A stretch of DNA of 64,000 bases from Janthinobacterium sp. LM6 (GTDB lineage Bacteria; Pseudomonadota; Gammaproteobacteria; Burkholderiales; Burkholderiaceae_D), in assembly GCF_002002885.1 (NCBI RefSeq), contig NZ_CP019510.1, positions 868,001-932,000 of the forward strand. The letters are read 5' to 3'. Position numbers and translations under genes: made by a program. The stretch's first letter is position 1, and every line of letters starts with the position of its first letter. The notes beneath the pieces were generated by a model. The model had not been told where the DNA came from, searched no databases, and was given only the letters and a program-made list of their open reading frames with translations. This document shows positions 33,779 through 43,197 of this stretch, piece after piece.

Positions 33779-34588
33779 ATGTCCCTGTCGATTTCCATGC
33801 CATTGCGCCGTCTCGGCCGCCTGTTCTGCCTTTCCTCCGCCCTCGTGGCGCCCGCCGCCTGGGCCGACAGCTATACCGATTTCCAGCAAGCCAGCGCGCG
33901 CCTGGAAGCGCTGATGGCCAAGGCGACGCTGCAAAGCGGCTTGCCGCGCCTCGGCGATCCTGAAGTGGCAGCGTTGATTGCCCAGATTACCGATGCGCCG
34001 GGCCTGTTCCGGGCGCCCGTTGCGGCGTTGCAGGACATCAACCCGAGCGTGGCCCTGTGCGAACGGGCAACCAACATCGGCAAGGCGTATTACACGTTTG
34101 GCAGCGAGCGGCCGCTGCCGCTGTCCGGCGCTGAATTGCAGCAGGCACGCAATGACCAGGTAATGCAGAACCTGGCCAATTATGGCGATGAGATGAGTAC
34201 TTTTTTTGCCTTTGGCATGCATTGCCATGCGCACTTGATTGGCTTGATGGAGCAGGAATTCAGTAGCCAGCCGCTGCAGACGGTGAGCGGTACGGAGCGC
34301 ATGCGGGCGCGCGCTTTCAGCAAGGGCTCGACCACCCTGTATGTCGGCGTGGTGCAGTTCGTGCAAGTGCCGTTCTGGACCGTGGCGCAAAAGAAGCGCA
34401 TGCTGGAAGCGGCGGCGCAGTACGCGGTGCCGAATGTCGCGCTGATGGCGCCGCCGTTGCGCGAGCGTTTGCTGGGCAGCCTGGCTGGTGCGGACAAGGA
34501 CCTCGATCCCGCCCTGGCGCCGGCGCTGGCGACGATACGCCAGGCGCTGTCGGTGACGACGTGTACTGGCCTGTGCCAGTACTATTGA
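33779..34588 (+). CDS. Hypothetical secreted protein
   Basis: The 269-residue product has a signal peptide cleaved near PAAWA (residue 29). The mature protein is soluble and mainly helical, with a central region FGMHCHAHLIGLMEQEFS and a C-terminal CTGLCQYY that could form a disulfide. I recognise no family. It faces a convergent membrane protein gene across one base. The 5' side is an AT-rich spacer (33691-33778) suited to a promoter. Confidence 0.75.
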   Translation: MSLSISMPLRRLGRLFCLSSALVAPAAWADSYTDFQQASARLEALMAKATLQSGLPRLGDPEVAALIAQITDAPGLFRAPVAALQDINPSVALCERATNIGKAYYTFGSERPLPLSGAELQQARNDQVMQNLANYGDEMSTFFAFGMHCHAHLIGLMEQEFSSQPLQTVSGTERMRARAFSKGSTTLYVGVVQFVQVPFWTVAQKKRMLEAAAQYAVPNVALMAPPLRERLLGSLAGADKDLDPALAPALATIRQALSVTTCTGLCQYY

Positions 34589-34589
34589 T

Positions 34590-35108
34590 TTACTCTGACG
34601 CTTGCAGCGGCTTGTTGCGCTGGCGCCAGCGCACCAGGCCCCACGCATACACGGCGTAGTAGCCGATGACGAGGCCGTAGGCGGCCATCGTCAGCGCGCT
34701 CTGGCCGAACGGTGGCGGCGGCACGGGCACGTCCTGGCGCGAGTTCATATAGATTTCCATGCCGCGGTACAGCAATCGGGCGATGAACAGCATCGTGATG
34801 GCCAGGCCCAGGTAGCGGTGCTGGGTAAAGAAAAAGTCCTTGCCGACCTGTTCGAAGCGCGTCAGCTTCAAGCCCAGCACGCCCAGCCAGCCGCCGGCCA
34901 GCGCGGCCGCGCCCAGGCTGGACAGGGGCAGGACGTCGAACTTCGTCGTCGTCGCCAGGAACAGCAGCAGCGCGGGGAACGCGATTGCCACCGTCCAGTG
35001 CCGCCACAGCTGCGACTTCTGGCGCGCCACCAGTTTCTTCAGGCGCGAATAAATGCGCCAGACCAGCAGCGGGACCAGTAACAGCAGGGCGAGGGTGGTG
35101 GTTTCCAT
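34590..35108 (-). CDS. Hypothetical integral membrane protein with four or five TM segments
   Basis: The 172-residue protein has hydrophobic segments at about 4-18, 40-58, 62-80, 98-113 and 136-155, separated by basic loops (RIYSRLKKLVARQKSQLWRH). It looks like the CcdC/DUF1453-like group of small membrane proteins, but I cannot assign it firmly. There is no strong functional context. Confidence 0.75.
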   Translation of the reverse strand: METTTLALLLLVPLLVWRIYSRLKKLVARQKSQLWRHWTVAIAFPALLLFLATTTKFDVLPLSSLGAAALAGGWLGVLGLKLTRFEQVGKDFFFTQHRYLGLAITMLFIARLLYRGMEIYMNSRQDVPVPPPPFGQSALTMAAYGLVIGYYAVYAWGLVRWRQRNKPLQASE

Positions 35109-35330
35109 GTATGCAATCGGGTACGGTAAAACAGCGATTGTAAGCCAGATGGGGACGGGCGGCGATGCTTGTCAAACGGTAAAAGTTGCATGTTGACATT
35201 TACATGGCATGCAAGCACTATGCCTTGTCACGCCGTGCCGCCGGCCGCGGACGTCAGGCCGGCAGGCAAACATGGACAGGCGGCGGGCATCTCGTGGTAT
35301 GGTCTTCTTTTGTCCGCCGGGAGGCCAGCC

Positions 35331-35483
35331 ATGTCCGTCATCCATGCCCACCGCGCGCCCGACCCGGCGCCCGTCGATGAACCCATGCCGGCGCCGGAGC
35401 CGCAAGAAGCGCCCGGGCACCATCCGGGGCCCGTGCACCCGGTGCCGCAGGACGATCCCGTGCCGCACCCGCATCCCAGTTAA
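35331..35483 (+). CDS. Small proline/histidine-rich protein (50 aa)
   Basis: The ATG at 35331 is preceded by GGGAGG at good spacing. The 50-residue product is rich in Pro, His, Asp and Glu, with repeated HP/PxP steps (PAPVDEPMPAPEPQEAPG; HPGPVHPVPQDDPVPHPHP). No signal peptide is present. It is low-complexity and unrecognised; the histidines could bind metal. It is 24 bp before the next small gene and may be co-transcribed. The codon pattern could also be non-coding, so confidence is moderate. Confidence 0.55.
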   Translation: MSVIHAHRAPDPAPVDEPMPAPEPQEAPGHHPGPVHPVPQDDPVPHPHPS

Positions 35484-35507
35484 TCTCGTCAAGAAAGGCT
35501 GTTTTAG

Positions 35508-35747
35508 ATGGCAATTGTCAAGGAAGTCTACACACGCAAAGTCAGCGGAGAATCGTTCGACTATGAACTCGATTACACCCCGGGCACGGACGTGGCCTGG
35601 ATTGCGCGCGTGTATCACGACGGCGTGCTGAAAGGCTCACCCCATGGCGCGCTGACGGCCAACGTGCTGTCCGGCCCTGCGCTGGAACAATATTTGCGCG
35701 CGTATGTCGAAGGCATGATCGAGCGGGGCCTCGACGTGGCCGAGTAA
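35508..35747 (+). CDS. Small hypothetical protein (79 aa)
   Basis: A compact soluble protein of 79 residues with a beta-rich first half (IVKEVYTRKVSGESFDYELD; AWIARVYHDGVLKG) and a C-terminal helix (LEQYLRAYVEGMIERGLDV). It resembles no family I can name. It is followed by a strong bidirectional terminator. A loose ribosome binding site (AAGAAAGG) precedes the ATG. Confidence 0.75.
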   Translation: MAIVKEVYTRKVSGESFDYELDYTPGTDVAWIARVYHDGVLKGSPHGALTANVLSGPALEQYLRAYVEGMIERGLDVAE

Positions 35748-35772
35748 GTTTGCCTTTGCGGAAGATCAAGGA

Positions 35773-35798
35773 AAAGGGCGCCGAGGCGCCCTTTGTTG
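35773..35798. terminator. Bidirectional terminator between the small gene and tamB
   Basis: AAAGGGCGCC (35773-35782) pairs perfectly with GGCGCCCTTT (35785-35794) around a very short loop; flanking A and T runs let it work in both directions. It ends the small-protein transcript on the plus strand and the tamAB transcript on the minus strand. Confidence 0.85.
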
Positions 35799-35819
35799 TT
35801 TCTGCATTTTAACGTCTGA

Positions 35820-38800
35820 TTAGTCGAACGCCCACGTGTACAACACGTCCAGGGCATTGTTCGTGCCGGTCTGGAATTGCAGGGTGATGCGGCGGTTCAG
35901 CTTGTAACGCAGCTTGACCAGGCTCGTCGCCGTGCTCGTGCCTTGCTCGAACGTCAGGTAGGCGCGCGAGGACAGGCGCTTGCCGACGGTGACGACCGTG
36001 CTTTCCAGCCCTTGCGCCTGCGACAGGCCCACTTCGTCGAGTCCCAGCGAATTGGCCAGCTTGCCCTGCAAGCCGCCGCCGGAGCCGCCGAAGAGGGCGC
36101 CTGCGGCCGTCGTCAAGAGGGCCATTTCATCGCCGGCCGCCGTTTCCGCGCCGTGGCCCAGGATCAGCCAGGCCAGCTTGTCGCTGTCCGACACGCTCGG
36201 GGTAGACACCAGCTTGGCCGTCGGCGCCTGCGCCGTGCCGCGCACTTCCACGCCCGCTTCCACATTCGTTTCCGACAAGGCTTCGCCTTCGGGACGCTTG
36301 CGCACGGCCAGGATGTTCAGCGACGGGTTGTCGTAGGCGCCCGTGAAGGCGATCAAGCCCCGTTCGATCGACAGCTTTTGTCCGTAGGCGGCGTATTGAC
36401 CTGTAACAACCTTGATGCTGCCCGTCACGCGCGGCGCGGCGCGGTTGATGACCCTGGCGCGCACATTGCCCGCCAGGTCCGCATCGATGCCCATGCCGCG
36501 CAGGTGGAAGGCATTGCCCAGGTCAAATTCCAGGTCGATATTCAATGGCAAGGATGGTGCTTCCTTGCTGCCCTTGACTTCCTTGCCCAGCACCACCACG
36601 TCGCTGCTTTGCGTGGGCGTGTCTTGCGGCGCCAGTTCGATCAGCGCGCGGTTGGCCTTGAACTTGCCCTCGAAGCTGAAACGCTTGTTGTTGCGCACCA
36701 GGGTGCTGTTGCCCGACAGGATCAAGGTGCGGTCGGGACGCGACAGCGCCTGCAGCCGGTCGGCTATCAATTTCAGTTCCAGGCTCGCTTCGCCATTTGC
36801 AAAGCGTACCCAGCCATCTGCCTGCACCTTGCCGTCGCCGCCGTCAAAGCTCAAACGCTGCAATTGCAATTGGTCGCCGGCCAGCTTGGCTTGCAGCACG
36901 CCATTGCGCAATTTCAAGCCCTGATCGGCCCAGTTCACCAGCAGCTTGCTGCCGTTGATGTCGCCATTCAATTGCGGCGCGCCGATGGTGCCGCTGCCGG
37001 ACAGCGCCACTTTCAAGGCGCCGCCCAGTTCCAGGCCCGGCTGGCCCGTCAGCGGCGCCAGCCATGCCAGTGTATCGATGCTGGTCGTGCCCGTCAGGGA
37101 GAGGGCGCTGTCGTTGCTGATGCGCCCGCCCAACATTTGCACGGTGGCATTGATATCGCTCTGGCCCGCGCGCGCGCCATCGAGTTTCACGGCCAGGCGC
37201 AGTTGCTGGTTGGCGACATCCACGCGGGCATCGAAGGTGCGCAAGCCCAGCGCCAGCGGCTGTTCCACGCCCACCGTCACGTCGCCTTTTTCGCGATAGA
37301 CGTGCAGCATGCCAGCCAAAGAGGGATCTTTCTGCTTGGCCGTCGGCACCTGCATGTCGAGCGACCATTGCGCGCCCAGGGTCAGGTCGCTGCGCGCATT
37401 GGCTTGCAGCGCGGGAATCACTTGCGCCAGATACGTCAGCGCCACGCCGGCCGCCTGGCCGGAACTGGTCCAGCGGGGGCCGTTCTTGACCAGGCTTTGC
37501 ATGGTGATGCTGCCTGCCGGTAATTTGATGACGGTGTTGCCCACGCTGATCTGCTCGGGCTGGCCCAGGCCCGCCACGCCGCTGCCGGCAGGACCGGCCA
37601 CTTTCACGGGCACGGGCGCTTGCAGCACCAGCGCATAGCGGCCCTTGTTTTGCAGGCTGTCGATGCTGCCCGTCCAGGCGGCGCCGCTCTGGCTGCCCTT
37701 GACTTGCACGGTGGCATCGAAATCGTCATTGCGCGCCGTCAAATTGACCGTATGGCTGCCGCGCGTGCCCGTCGTTCCCAGGCGGGCGCTGGCCAGCTTG
37801 AAGGTGGGCGTGGCGTAGCCCGTGATCTCCAGGCTGCTGACCATGGGGTCGAGCGCGCCCTGGCCGGCACCCACGCTGGCGCTGCCTTTCACTGCTTTCA
37901 ATTGCTGGTCGCCAAAGAAGGTCAGGTCCTTGCCATCGAGCGTCAGTTGCGCGGCGGGCGCGTCCATCTTGCCGCTGACGGAACCGGCCGCCTGCAGCAC
38001 GCCGGCAAAGCGGGGACCCAGGGTCGACAGTTGCGGCGCATCAAGCTTCCACGTCAGCTTGTCGGTGGCGCCGCCCAGCGCGCCCTTGGCCAGCAAGCTG
38101 TTCGGCCCCAGGCGCAGTTCCGTATCCACGCTGTCGATGCGTTTCGCGTTGGCGGACAATTTGGCGTAGCCGGCCAGCGGGGCGTTTTGCAGGGTCGATT
38201 CGCGCAAGGCCAGGTTGAGGGCCACTTGCCAGTCGCTCGTCAATCGTCCGCTGCCGTTGAAATCCGCATTGACGTTGCCGTTGGGCAGTGATGCGCCAAA
38301 CGCGGCCGGATTGATCTTTTGCAAGGAACCCGTCATTTTCAATTCCGCCTGCTGCTTCGGTCCCGTCAAGCCCACGTCGCCGCTGGCGTGGATGGCGCTG
38401 TCCGGCGCGGGGCGCTTGCCGCTCGTCAAACCAAGGCCCTTCGCGTCGGCCACGAAGCTCGTGCGCGGCTGCTGCAGGGTGCCTTGCACCACGCCGCTGG
38501 CCAGCACGGCGCCCAGCAAGTCGCTTTTCAGGGCGGAAAGCTGGCGCGCATCGACGTTCCAGTTGAGTTTTTCGCCGGCGCCGCCGAAGTTGCCCTTGGC
38601 CGTGACATTATTCTTGCCCAGCGCCAACTGCACGTCGATGCCGCTGAAATGGGCTGCATCGGCCGTCAGCTTGCCCTTGCCGGACAGGGGCTGGTCGAGC
38701 AGCTTGCTGGGGCGCACGGTGAAGTCCGCATTCGCCAGCCACTGGGGAGCCACGTGGCCGTTGGCGCGCACGTCGAGGTTCAGGTCGGCCACGGGGAAGG

Positions 38801-40247
38801 CGCCGAAGTCGGCCGGGTTCAGGCGGCTGGTGCTGGCCACGGCCTTGAACGGTTGTTCATCCTTCAGGCTGATCTGGCCCGTCGCGTTGACGCTGCTCTT
38901 GCCTGCCTGCAAGGTGGCCTTGCGCAGTTGCACGAGGGAATCGGCCAGCGTCGCTTCCACGTCCAGGCGCAGCTTGGCTTCGCCCAGTTTGGCGCGCAGG
39001 GTTTGCGTCTTGCCGTCGCTGTCGAGCACGATATCGCCGACGATCTTCGTGCTGTTGATGCTGCTGTAGATGTGCTGCAAGTCGATCTTGTCCGTGTGCA
39101 AGGTCAGCTGCGCATTGCCGATGGGGCCATCGACGGCGTCGCGGTTGAGCTTGCCGCCGCCCGTGAACTTGCCCGCATTGCCGAAATCGATGAGGGCCGA
39201 TTCCAAAGTCGTGGCCGTCAGGGTGCCGCCCAGGCGTGCCTCGAACTGGCGCAGCGGCAGCTTTTGCTGGTCGATGGGGCCAGGCGTGGCGTGGTTGAGG
39301 ATGGCCAGCTTGCCCGACACGGTCTGCGCGTTGGGCCGCGTATCGATGGCGGCGTCGAGTTCCAGGCTCAGGTCCGCCTGCGGCAGGGTGGCGTCGAACT
39401 TGCCCGGATTGATGTTGCGGCCCTGAATGCTGGCCGAGCGCAGGATGATGACGGGGTCGAACGGCGCCAGCGCCAGCCGGGCGTCGGCCGTGGCCGCGCC
39501 TGCGCTGCCCTTGGCCGTGACGTTCAGCACGTTCAAGTCGCCGCCCAGCTGCAGCGCCAGGGCGGCCGGTTTTTCGCCGGCGGCGGCATTGAGCTGCGTC
39601 AAACCGGCCTTGCCCGACAGCTTGAACGGCTGCGTGGCGGCAATCGTCGCGCTGGCCGTGGCCTGGCCGAACGGCGTCAGGGCCGAGGCGTCTTCCAGCT
39701 GCCATTGCGACTTGTCGCCCGACAAGGTGAAACGGATCTTTTCAAACACCGTGTTGCCGCCCGCGCTGACGAGGGTGACCTTGTCCAGGCGCGCGTCGCT
39801 GATGCCGATTTTAAAAGGCGAAGCCAGGCTGGCCGGCATCGTCGACGGTTCCTCGGACGGCGCCGTGCTTTCCACGGACAGGCTGGCCACGTGCAGTTCG
39901 CTGATGGCGATGCCTTCCGAGAAGAACTGGAACGGCGACCAGTTGATGTCGATATTCTCGGCCGTGATGTGCTGCGTCTTGCTGCGGTAGCTGACGTGGC
40001 CCAGGTGCATGCGGTTGTACAGCGAACCGGACACGCCCGACACGGCGATCTCGCCGCCGCTGGCGCTGGCCACTTTTTGCACCAGCATCTGCAAGGTCGA
40101 TTCGCGGCCCAGGAACCAGAAGCCGGCGCCCAGCAGCACGGCCAGGCTGGCGACGGCGATCAGCAGGTAGCGTACCCAGCGACGCGGTTTTTTCGCCGGC
40201 GGTGGCGGCGCGGCGCCGTTGGGGGACTCGGTAGTAATATCGGACAT
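35820..40247 (-). CDS. tamB: Translocation and assembly module subunit TamB
   Basis: The 1,475-residue protein starts with a cytosolic basic stretch and one membrane anchor (VRYLLIAVASLAVLLGAGFW). A very long beta-helical/AsmA-like periplasmic part follows, made of repeated short strands (for example LDVRANGHVAPQWLANADFT, SGKGKLTADAAHFSGIDVQL). It ends in the conserved DUF490/TamB C-terminal domain (VTGQYAAYGQKLSIERGLIA, KLAWLILGHG, NRRITLQFQTGTNNALDVLY). TamB bridges inner and outer membranes; roles in autotransporter/OMP assembly and in phospholipid transport have been described for the family. Its ATG overlaps the tamA stop, so translation is coupled. Confidence 0.93.
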   Translation of the reverse strand: MSDITTESPNGAAPPPPAKKPRRWVRYLLIAVASLAVLLGAGFWFLGRESTLQMLVQKVASASGGEIAVSGVSGSLYNRMHLGHVSYRSKTQHITAENIDINWSPFQFFSEGIAISELHVASLSVESTAPSEEPSTMPASLASPFKIGISDARLDKVTLVSAGGNTVFEKIRFTLSGDKSQWQLEDASALTPFGQATASATIAATQPFKLSGKAGLTQLNAAAGEKPAALALQLGGDLNVLNVTAKGSAGAATADARLALAPFDPVIILRSASIQGRNINPGKFDATLPQADLSLELDAAIDTRPNAQTVSGKLAILNHATPGPIDQQKLPLRQFEARLGGTLTATTLESALIDFGNAGKFTGGGKLNRDAVDGPIGNAQLTLHTDKIDLQHIYSSINSTKIVGDIVLDSDGKTQTLRAKLGEAKLRLDVEATLADSLVQLRKATLQAGKSSVNATGQISLKDEQPFKAVASTSRLNPADFGAFPVADLNLDVRANGHVAPQWLANADFTVRPSKLLDQPLSGKGKLTADAAHFSGIDVQLALGKNNVTAKGNFGGAGEKLNWNVDARQLSALKSDLLGAVLASGVVQGTLQQPRTSFVADAKGLGLTSGKRPAPDSAIHASGDVGLTGPKQQAELKMTGSLQKINPAAFGASLPNGNVNADFNGSGRLTSDWQVALNLALRESTLQNAPLAGYAKLSANAKRIDSVDTELRLGPNSLLAKGALGGATDKLTWKLDAPQLSTLGPRFAGVLQAAGSVSGKMDAPAAQLTLDGKDLTFFGDQQLKAVKGSASVGAGQGALDPMVSSLEITGYATPTFKLASARLGTTGTRGSHTVNLTARNDDFDATVQVKGSQSGAAWTGSIDSLQNKGRYALVLQAPVPVKVAGPAGSGVAGLGQPEQISVGNTVIKLPAGSITMQSLVKNGPRWTSSGQAAGVALTYLAQVIPALQANARSDLTLGAQWSLDMQVPTAKQKDPSLAGMLHVYREKGDVTVGVEQPLALGLRTFDARVDVANQQLRLAVKLDGARAGQSDINATVQMLGGRISNDSALSLTGTTSIDTLAWLAPLTGQPGLELGGALKVALSGSGTIGAPQLNGDINGSKLLVNWADQGLKLRNGVLQAKLAGDQLQLQRLSFDGGDGKVQADGWVRFANGEASLELKLIADRLQALSRPDRTLILSGNSTLVRNNKRFSFEGKFKANRALIELAPQDTPTQSSDVVVLGKEVKGSKEAPSLPLNIDLEFDLGNAFHLRGMGIDADLAGNVRARVINRAAPRVTGSIKVVTGQYAAYGQKLSIERGLIAFTGAYDNPSLNILAVRKRPEGEALSETNVEAGVEVRGTAQAPTAKLVSTPSVSDSDKLAWLILGHGAETAAGDEMALLTTAAGALFGGSGGGLQGKLANSLGLDEVGLSQAQGLESTVVTVGKRLSSRAYLTFEQGTSTATSLVKLRYKLNRRITLQFQTGTNNALDVLYTWAFD

Positions 40248-42244
40248 CAGAAAGTGAATCCCAGAGAGAAGTGCAAACGGTAAGCGTGGACGGCGTGGCC
40301 ATACGCCACGTCGACATTGATGGGGCCGACGGGGCTCTTGTAGCGCCCGCCCAGGCCATAGCCCGATTTCGGCGTCATGGCAGCCTTGACGGTATCGGCC
40401 GCGTTGCCGGCGTCATAGAAGGCGGCAATGGCCCACTTCGGCTTGAACCAGTACTGGTATTCGGCGCTGCCGGTGAGCATGTAGCGCCCGCCGATGGTGG
40501 CGTCGCCTTCCTTGACACCCAGTTCCTGGTAGCCATAGCCGCGCACCGACTGGTCGCCGCCCGCGCGGAACAGGTAGACGGCCGGCACGCCGCGTTTTTC
40601 CTTCGAGCCCAGCGCGCCCATTTCGCCGCGCACGATCAGCTCGCCTTTTTCACCGAGCGGACGGTAATACACGGCCTTGCCGGCCACGCGCACGAAGCGC
40701 TCGTCCGTCAGCACGGGCAGCAGGGCGCCGCCCACCTGGGCATTGATGACGTAGCCCCTGGTGGGGAACAGCAGGCTGTCGAGGCTGCGCTTGGTGATGG
40801 CATAGGTCAGCGGCAAGCTCTTGCTGCGCGTCTGCTCCAGGCCCACGATGGTCTTGTCTTCGCTGAGGAACTCGAACGTCAGGCTGCGCTCGAGGTTGGT
40901 GCCGCCCCAGTTGCGCTTGGCCGAGATGGTGGTGACGGCCGTGATTTCGTTGGAAATGTCGCTGCGCTCGAACGAGGCGCCCGCGCTGTCGTTGTAGCCG
41001 CGCTCGGTCGTCGGAAAGTAGAAATTGGCGTGCGCCGCCTGTTTCTTCGTTTCCATGGTGATCGCGCTCTTGAAGCGCGTGCCCCACACGTTCAGGTTGT
41101 CATAGTTGAGCTGGGCGCGATTGCCCGTGTTCGTACTGAAACCGAGACCGGCGCTGACGTTCTGCTGCTTGTTTTCCGTCACGCGCACCACCAGCGGCAG
41201 CAGCGGCGCGGGGCCGCGGTTGGCGGGCTTGGTTTCGGCGGCGGCGCTGGCACCTTCGGCCTCGGCTTGCTGGCTTTCCTGGCCGGCCTCGATCTGTTCG
41301 CTGAGGATGCTGCTCATGTCGGCGCTCACTTCCACGCTGGCAAAGTAGCCCGTGTCCTGCAGGCGCGCCTGCAACGATTGCAGCGCCGATTCGCTGTAGT
41401 ACTCGCCCGGGCGTATCTTGTCGAGGTTGCGGATGATGCTGGGATCGTAGCGTTTCAAGCCTTCGATGCGCAGCTCGCCGAAGCGCAGCTCGGGGCCGCT
41501 GTCGAGCACCACCAGCAGCGAGACTTTATGCGTTTCCGGGTCGACCACGGCTTGCGTATCGACCAGCTGGGCGCGCGGGTAGCGCGTCTGCACCACTTCG
41601 CGCAGCAGGGCGCGCTTGGCCGATTCCCAGTCGGCCTGGCGGAACACGCTGCCCGTCTTCAGGGACCAGCTGCGCTTCAGGGCTTCCGTATCGTAGGGCT
41701 CGGAAGCGGCCAGCGGCGGCGTGGGGTCGAAGCCGCGCAACTCCAGCTCGACCTTGTCGATGGTCACGGGCTGGCCCGGGTCGACGTCGACGATGACGAC
41801 GGGCCTGGCGCCCGACGTATCGACGCGCACCGTGACGACGGGCGTATAGTAGCCGGCCGTGGCGATGAGGTTTCTGGCTTGCTCGGGCGTATCACGGACG
41901 AGGCGCTGCAATTGCTCGCGGTCCATGCGCGGGTTGCCGCGGAAGCGTTCCAGGTCCAGGTTTTTTTCCAGCAACTCATCGAGGTCGCCCGGTGCATTGA
42001 CCTTGACCTCGTACTGCAGCGGGGCGGGCGCCGCCTCCGTGGCGGCGCTGTCGGCGGGCGCGTCTTGCGGGCTCTGTTGCGTACCCTCCTGCGCGCCGGC
42101 ATGGGCGATGGGAAACAGCGAGATGACACTGCCGGCGGCCGCCAGTGTCAGTTGACCCATTGCTTTTGTCACTACTTGTGCCAAAATTCGTGGTCGTATC
42201 GCCTTGCCGGCAGCCGTATGCCGTATGGGTCGTGCAGAAAACAT
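40247..42244 (-). CDS. tamA: Outer-membrane translocation/assembly module TamA (Omp85 family)
   Basis: From ATG 42244, preceded by GGAG at good spacing, the product is 665 residues; the frame is open further up but lacks a start signal there. An atypically long N-terminal segment ends in a hydrophobic stretch (AAAGSVISLFPIAHAGA). POTRA-like domains follow (about 70-300: EVKVNAPGDLDELLEKNLDL, VVIVDVDPGQPVTIDKVELE, RIEGLKRYDPSIIRNLDKIR), then an Omp85 barrel (about 340-665) with the conserved YLFRAGGDQSVRGYGYQELG and the closing VAYGHAVHAYRLHFSLGFTF. It forms the outer-membrane half of the TAM complex with TamB. Confidence 0.92.
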   Translation of the reverse strand: MFSARPIRHTAAGKAIRPRILAQVVTKAMGQLTLAAAGSVISLFPIAHAGAQEGTQQSPQDAPADSAATEAAPAPLQYEVKVNAPGDLDELLEKNLDLERFRGNPRMDREQLQRLVRDTPEQARNLIATAGYYTPVVTVRVDTSGARPVVIVDVDPGQPVTIDKVELELRGFDPTPPLAASEPYDTEALKRSWSLKTGSVFRQADWESAKRALLREVVQTRYPRAQLVDTQAVVDPETHKVSLLVVLDSGPELRFGELRIEGLKRYDPSIIRNLDKIRPGEYYSESALQSLQARLQDTGYFASVEVSADMSSILSEQIEAGQESQQAEAEGASAAAETKPANRGPAPLLPLVVRVTENKQQNVSAGLGFSTNTGNRAQLNYDNLNVWGTRFKSAITMETKKQAAHANFYFPTTERGYNDSAGASFERSDISNEITAVTTISAKRNWGGTNLERSLTFEFLSEDKTIVGLEQTRSKSLPLTYAITKRSLDSLLFPTRGYVINAQVGGALLPVLTDERFVRVAGKAVYYRPLGEKGELIVRGEMGALGSKEKRGVPAVYLFRAGGDQSVRGYGYQELGVKEGDATIGGRYMLTGSAEYQYWFKPKWAIAAFYDAGNAADTVKAAMTPKSGYGLGGRYKSPVGPINVDVAYGHAVHAYRLHFSLGFTF

Positions 42245-42381
42245 GGTGCTCCAGATGAGTAAATGCTGACTGCATGTTACCGGAATAGGTAAACTGATGG
42301 CGGACGAATAAGTATTTTTTGCATGGGGAATCATGTTTCCCCGCGCACTATTGGACAGAATAAAACTCAAAGAAAGAAATT

Positions 42382-43095
42382 ATGCTAGCAACGGACTCCG
42401 CACTGGTGCTCTTTAGCGGTGGACAAGATTCCACCACCTGCCTGGCCTGGGCCTTGAAACACTATAGCCGCGTGGAAACCATCGGCTTTGACTATGGACA
42501 GCGCCATGCGATCGAGCTGACCGTGCGTCCCGGCGTGCTGGAACAGATGCGCCGGCAGTCGCCCGAGTGGGACAGCCGCCTGGGCCAGGATCACATGATC
42601 GATCTGTCCCTGATTTCCGCCATTTCCGATACGGCCATGACGCAGAACGTCGAGATCGTCATGCAGGAAAACGGCTTGCCGAACACTTTTGTTCCTGGAC
42701 GCAACTTGCTGTTCATGACGGTGGCCGCCACCGTGGCCTACCGCCGCGGCTTGACGGTGCTGGTCGGCGGCATGTGCGAAACGGATTTTTCCGGCTACCC
42801 GGATTGCCGCGACGATACGATGAAGGCCCTGCAAGTGGCCCTGAACCTGGGCATGGACACGCGATTGAAGCTGGAAACGCCGCTGATGTGGCTGGACAAG
42901 GCGCAAAGCTGGGACCTGGCGGAAGATTTGGGCGGCCAGCCGCTGGTCGACCTGATCCGCAGCGGCACGCATACGTGCTACCTGGGCGAGCGGGGGCAAT
43001 TGCACGACTGGGGCTATGGCTGCGGCACCTGCCCCGCCTGCGCCCTGCGCGCGAACGGCTACCAGCAGTACGCGGCGAGGAAGGCTGCAAAGTAG
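42382..43095 (+). CDS. queC: 7-cyano-7-deazaguanine synthase QueC
   Basis: The 237-residue enzyme has the PP-loop [12 protein letters not shown] at the N-terminus, [31 protein letters not shown] and a four-cysteine zinc site near the C-terminus ([26 protein letters not shown]). QueC converts 7-carboxy-7-deazaguanine and ammonia to preQ0 using ATP, for queuosine in tRNA. It diverges from tamA across 137 bp. No preQ1 riboswitch is apparent in that leader. Other que genes are not in the window. A GCGCCG/CGGCGC hairpin (43127-43148) lies downstream. Confidence 0.95.
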   Translation: MLATDSALVLFSGGQDSTTCLAWALKHYSRVETIGFDYGQRHAIELTVRPGVLEQMRRQSPEWDSRLGQDHMIDLSLISAISDTAMTQNVEIVMQENGLPNTFVPGRNLLFMTVAATVAYRRGLTVLVGGMCETDFSGYPDCRDDTMKALQVALNLGMDTRLKLETPLMWLDKAQSWDLAEDLGGQPLVDLIRSGTHTCYLGERGQLHDWGYGCGTCPACALRANGYQQYAARKAAK

Positions 43096-43197
43096 GCGAC
43101 GAAGCCGGCTGTCAAATAAGCAGTTTGCGCCGTTTCTTCAAGCGGCGCGGCACGGGTGCAAGCCATGCTGTGGTTTTTGCCACAGGAGTACCTTGCC

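Noticed and set aside
38319-40283. Plus-strand open frame of 654 codons within tamB
   Set aside because: Antisense to the well-supported TamB coding region; repetitive Gly/Ala/Arg composition from codon bias.
42245-42381. preQ1 riboswitch upstream of queC
   Set aside because: The short AT-rich leader has no recognisable preQ1 aptamer pattern or pseudoknot-forming stems.
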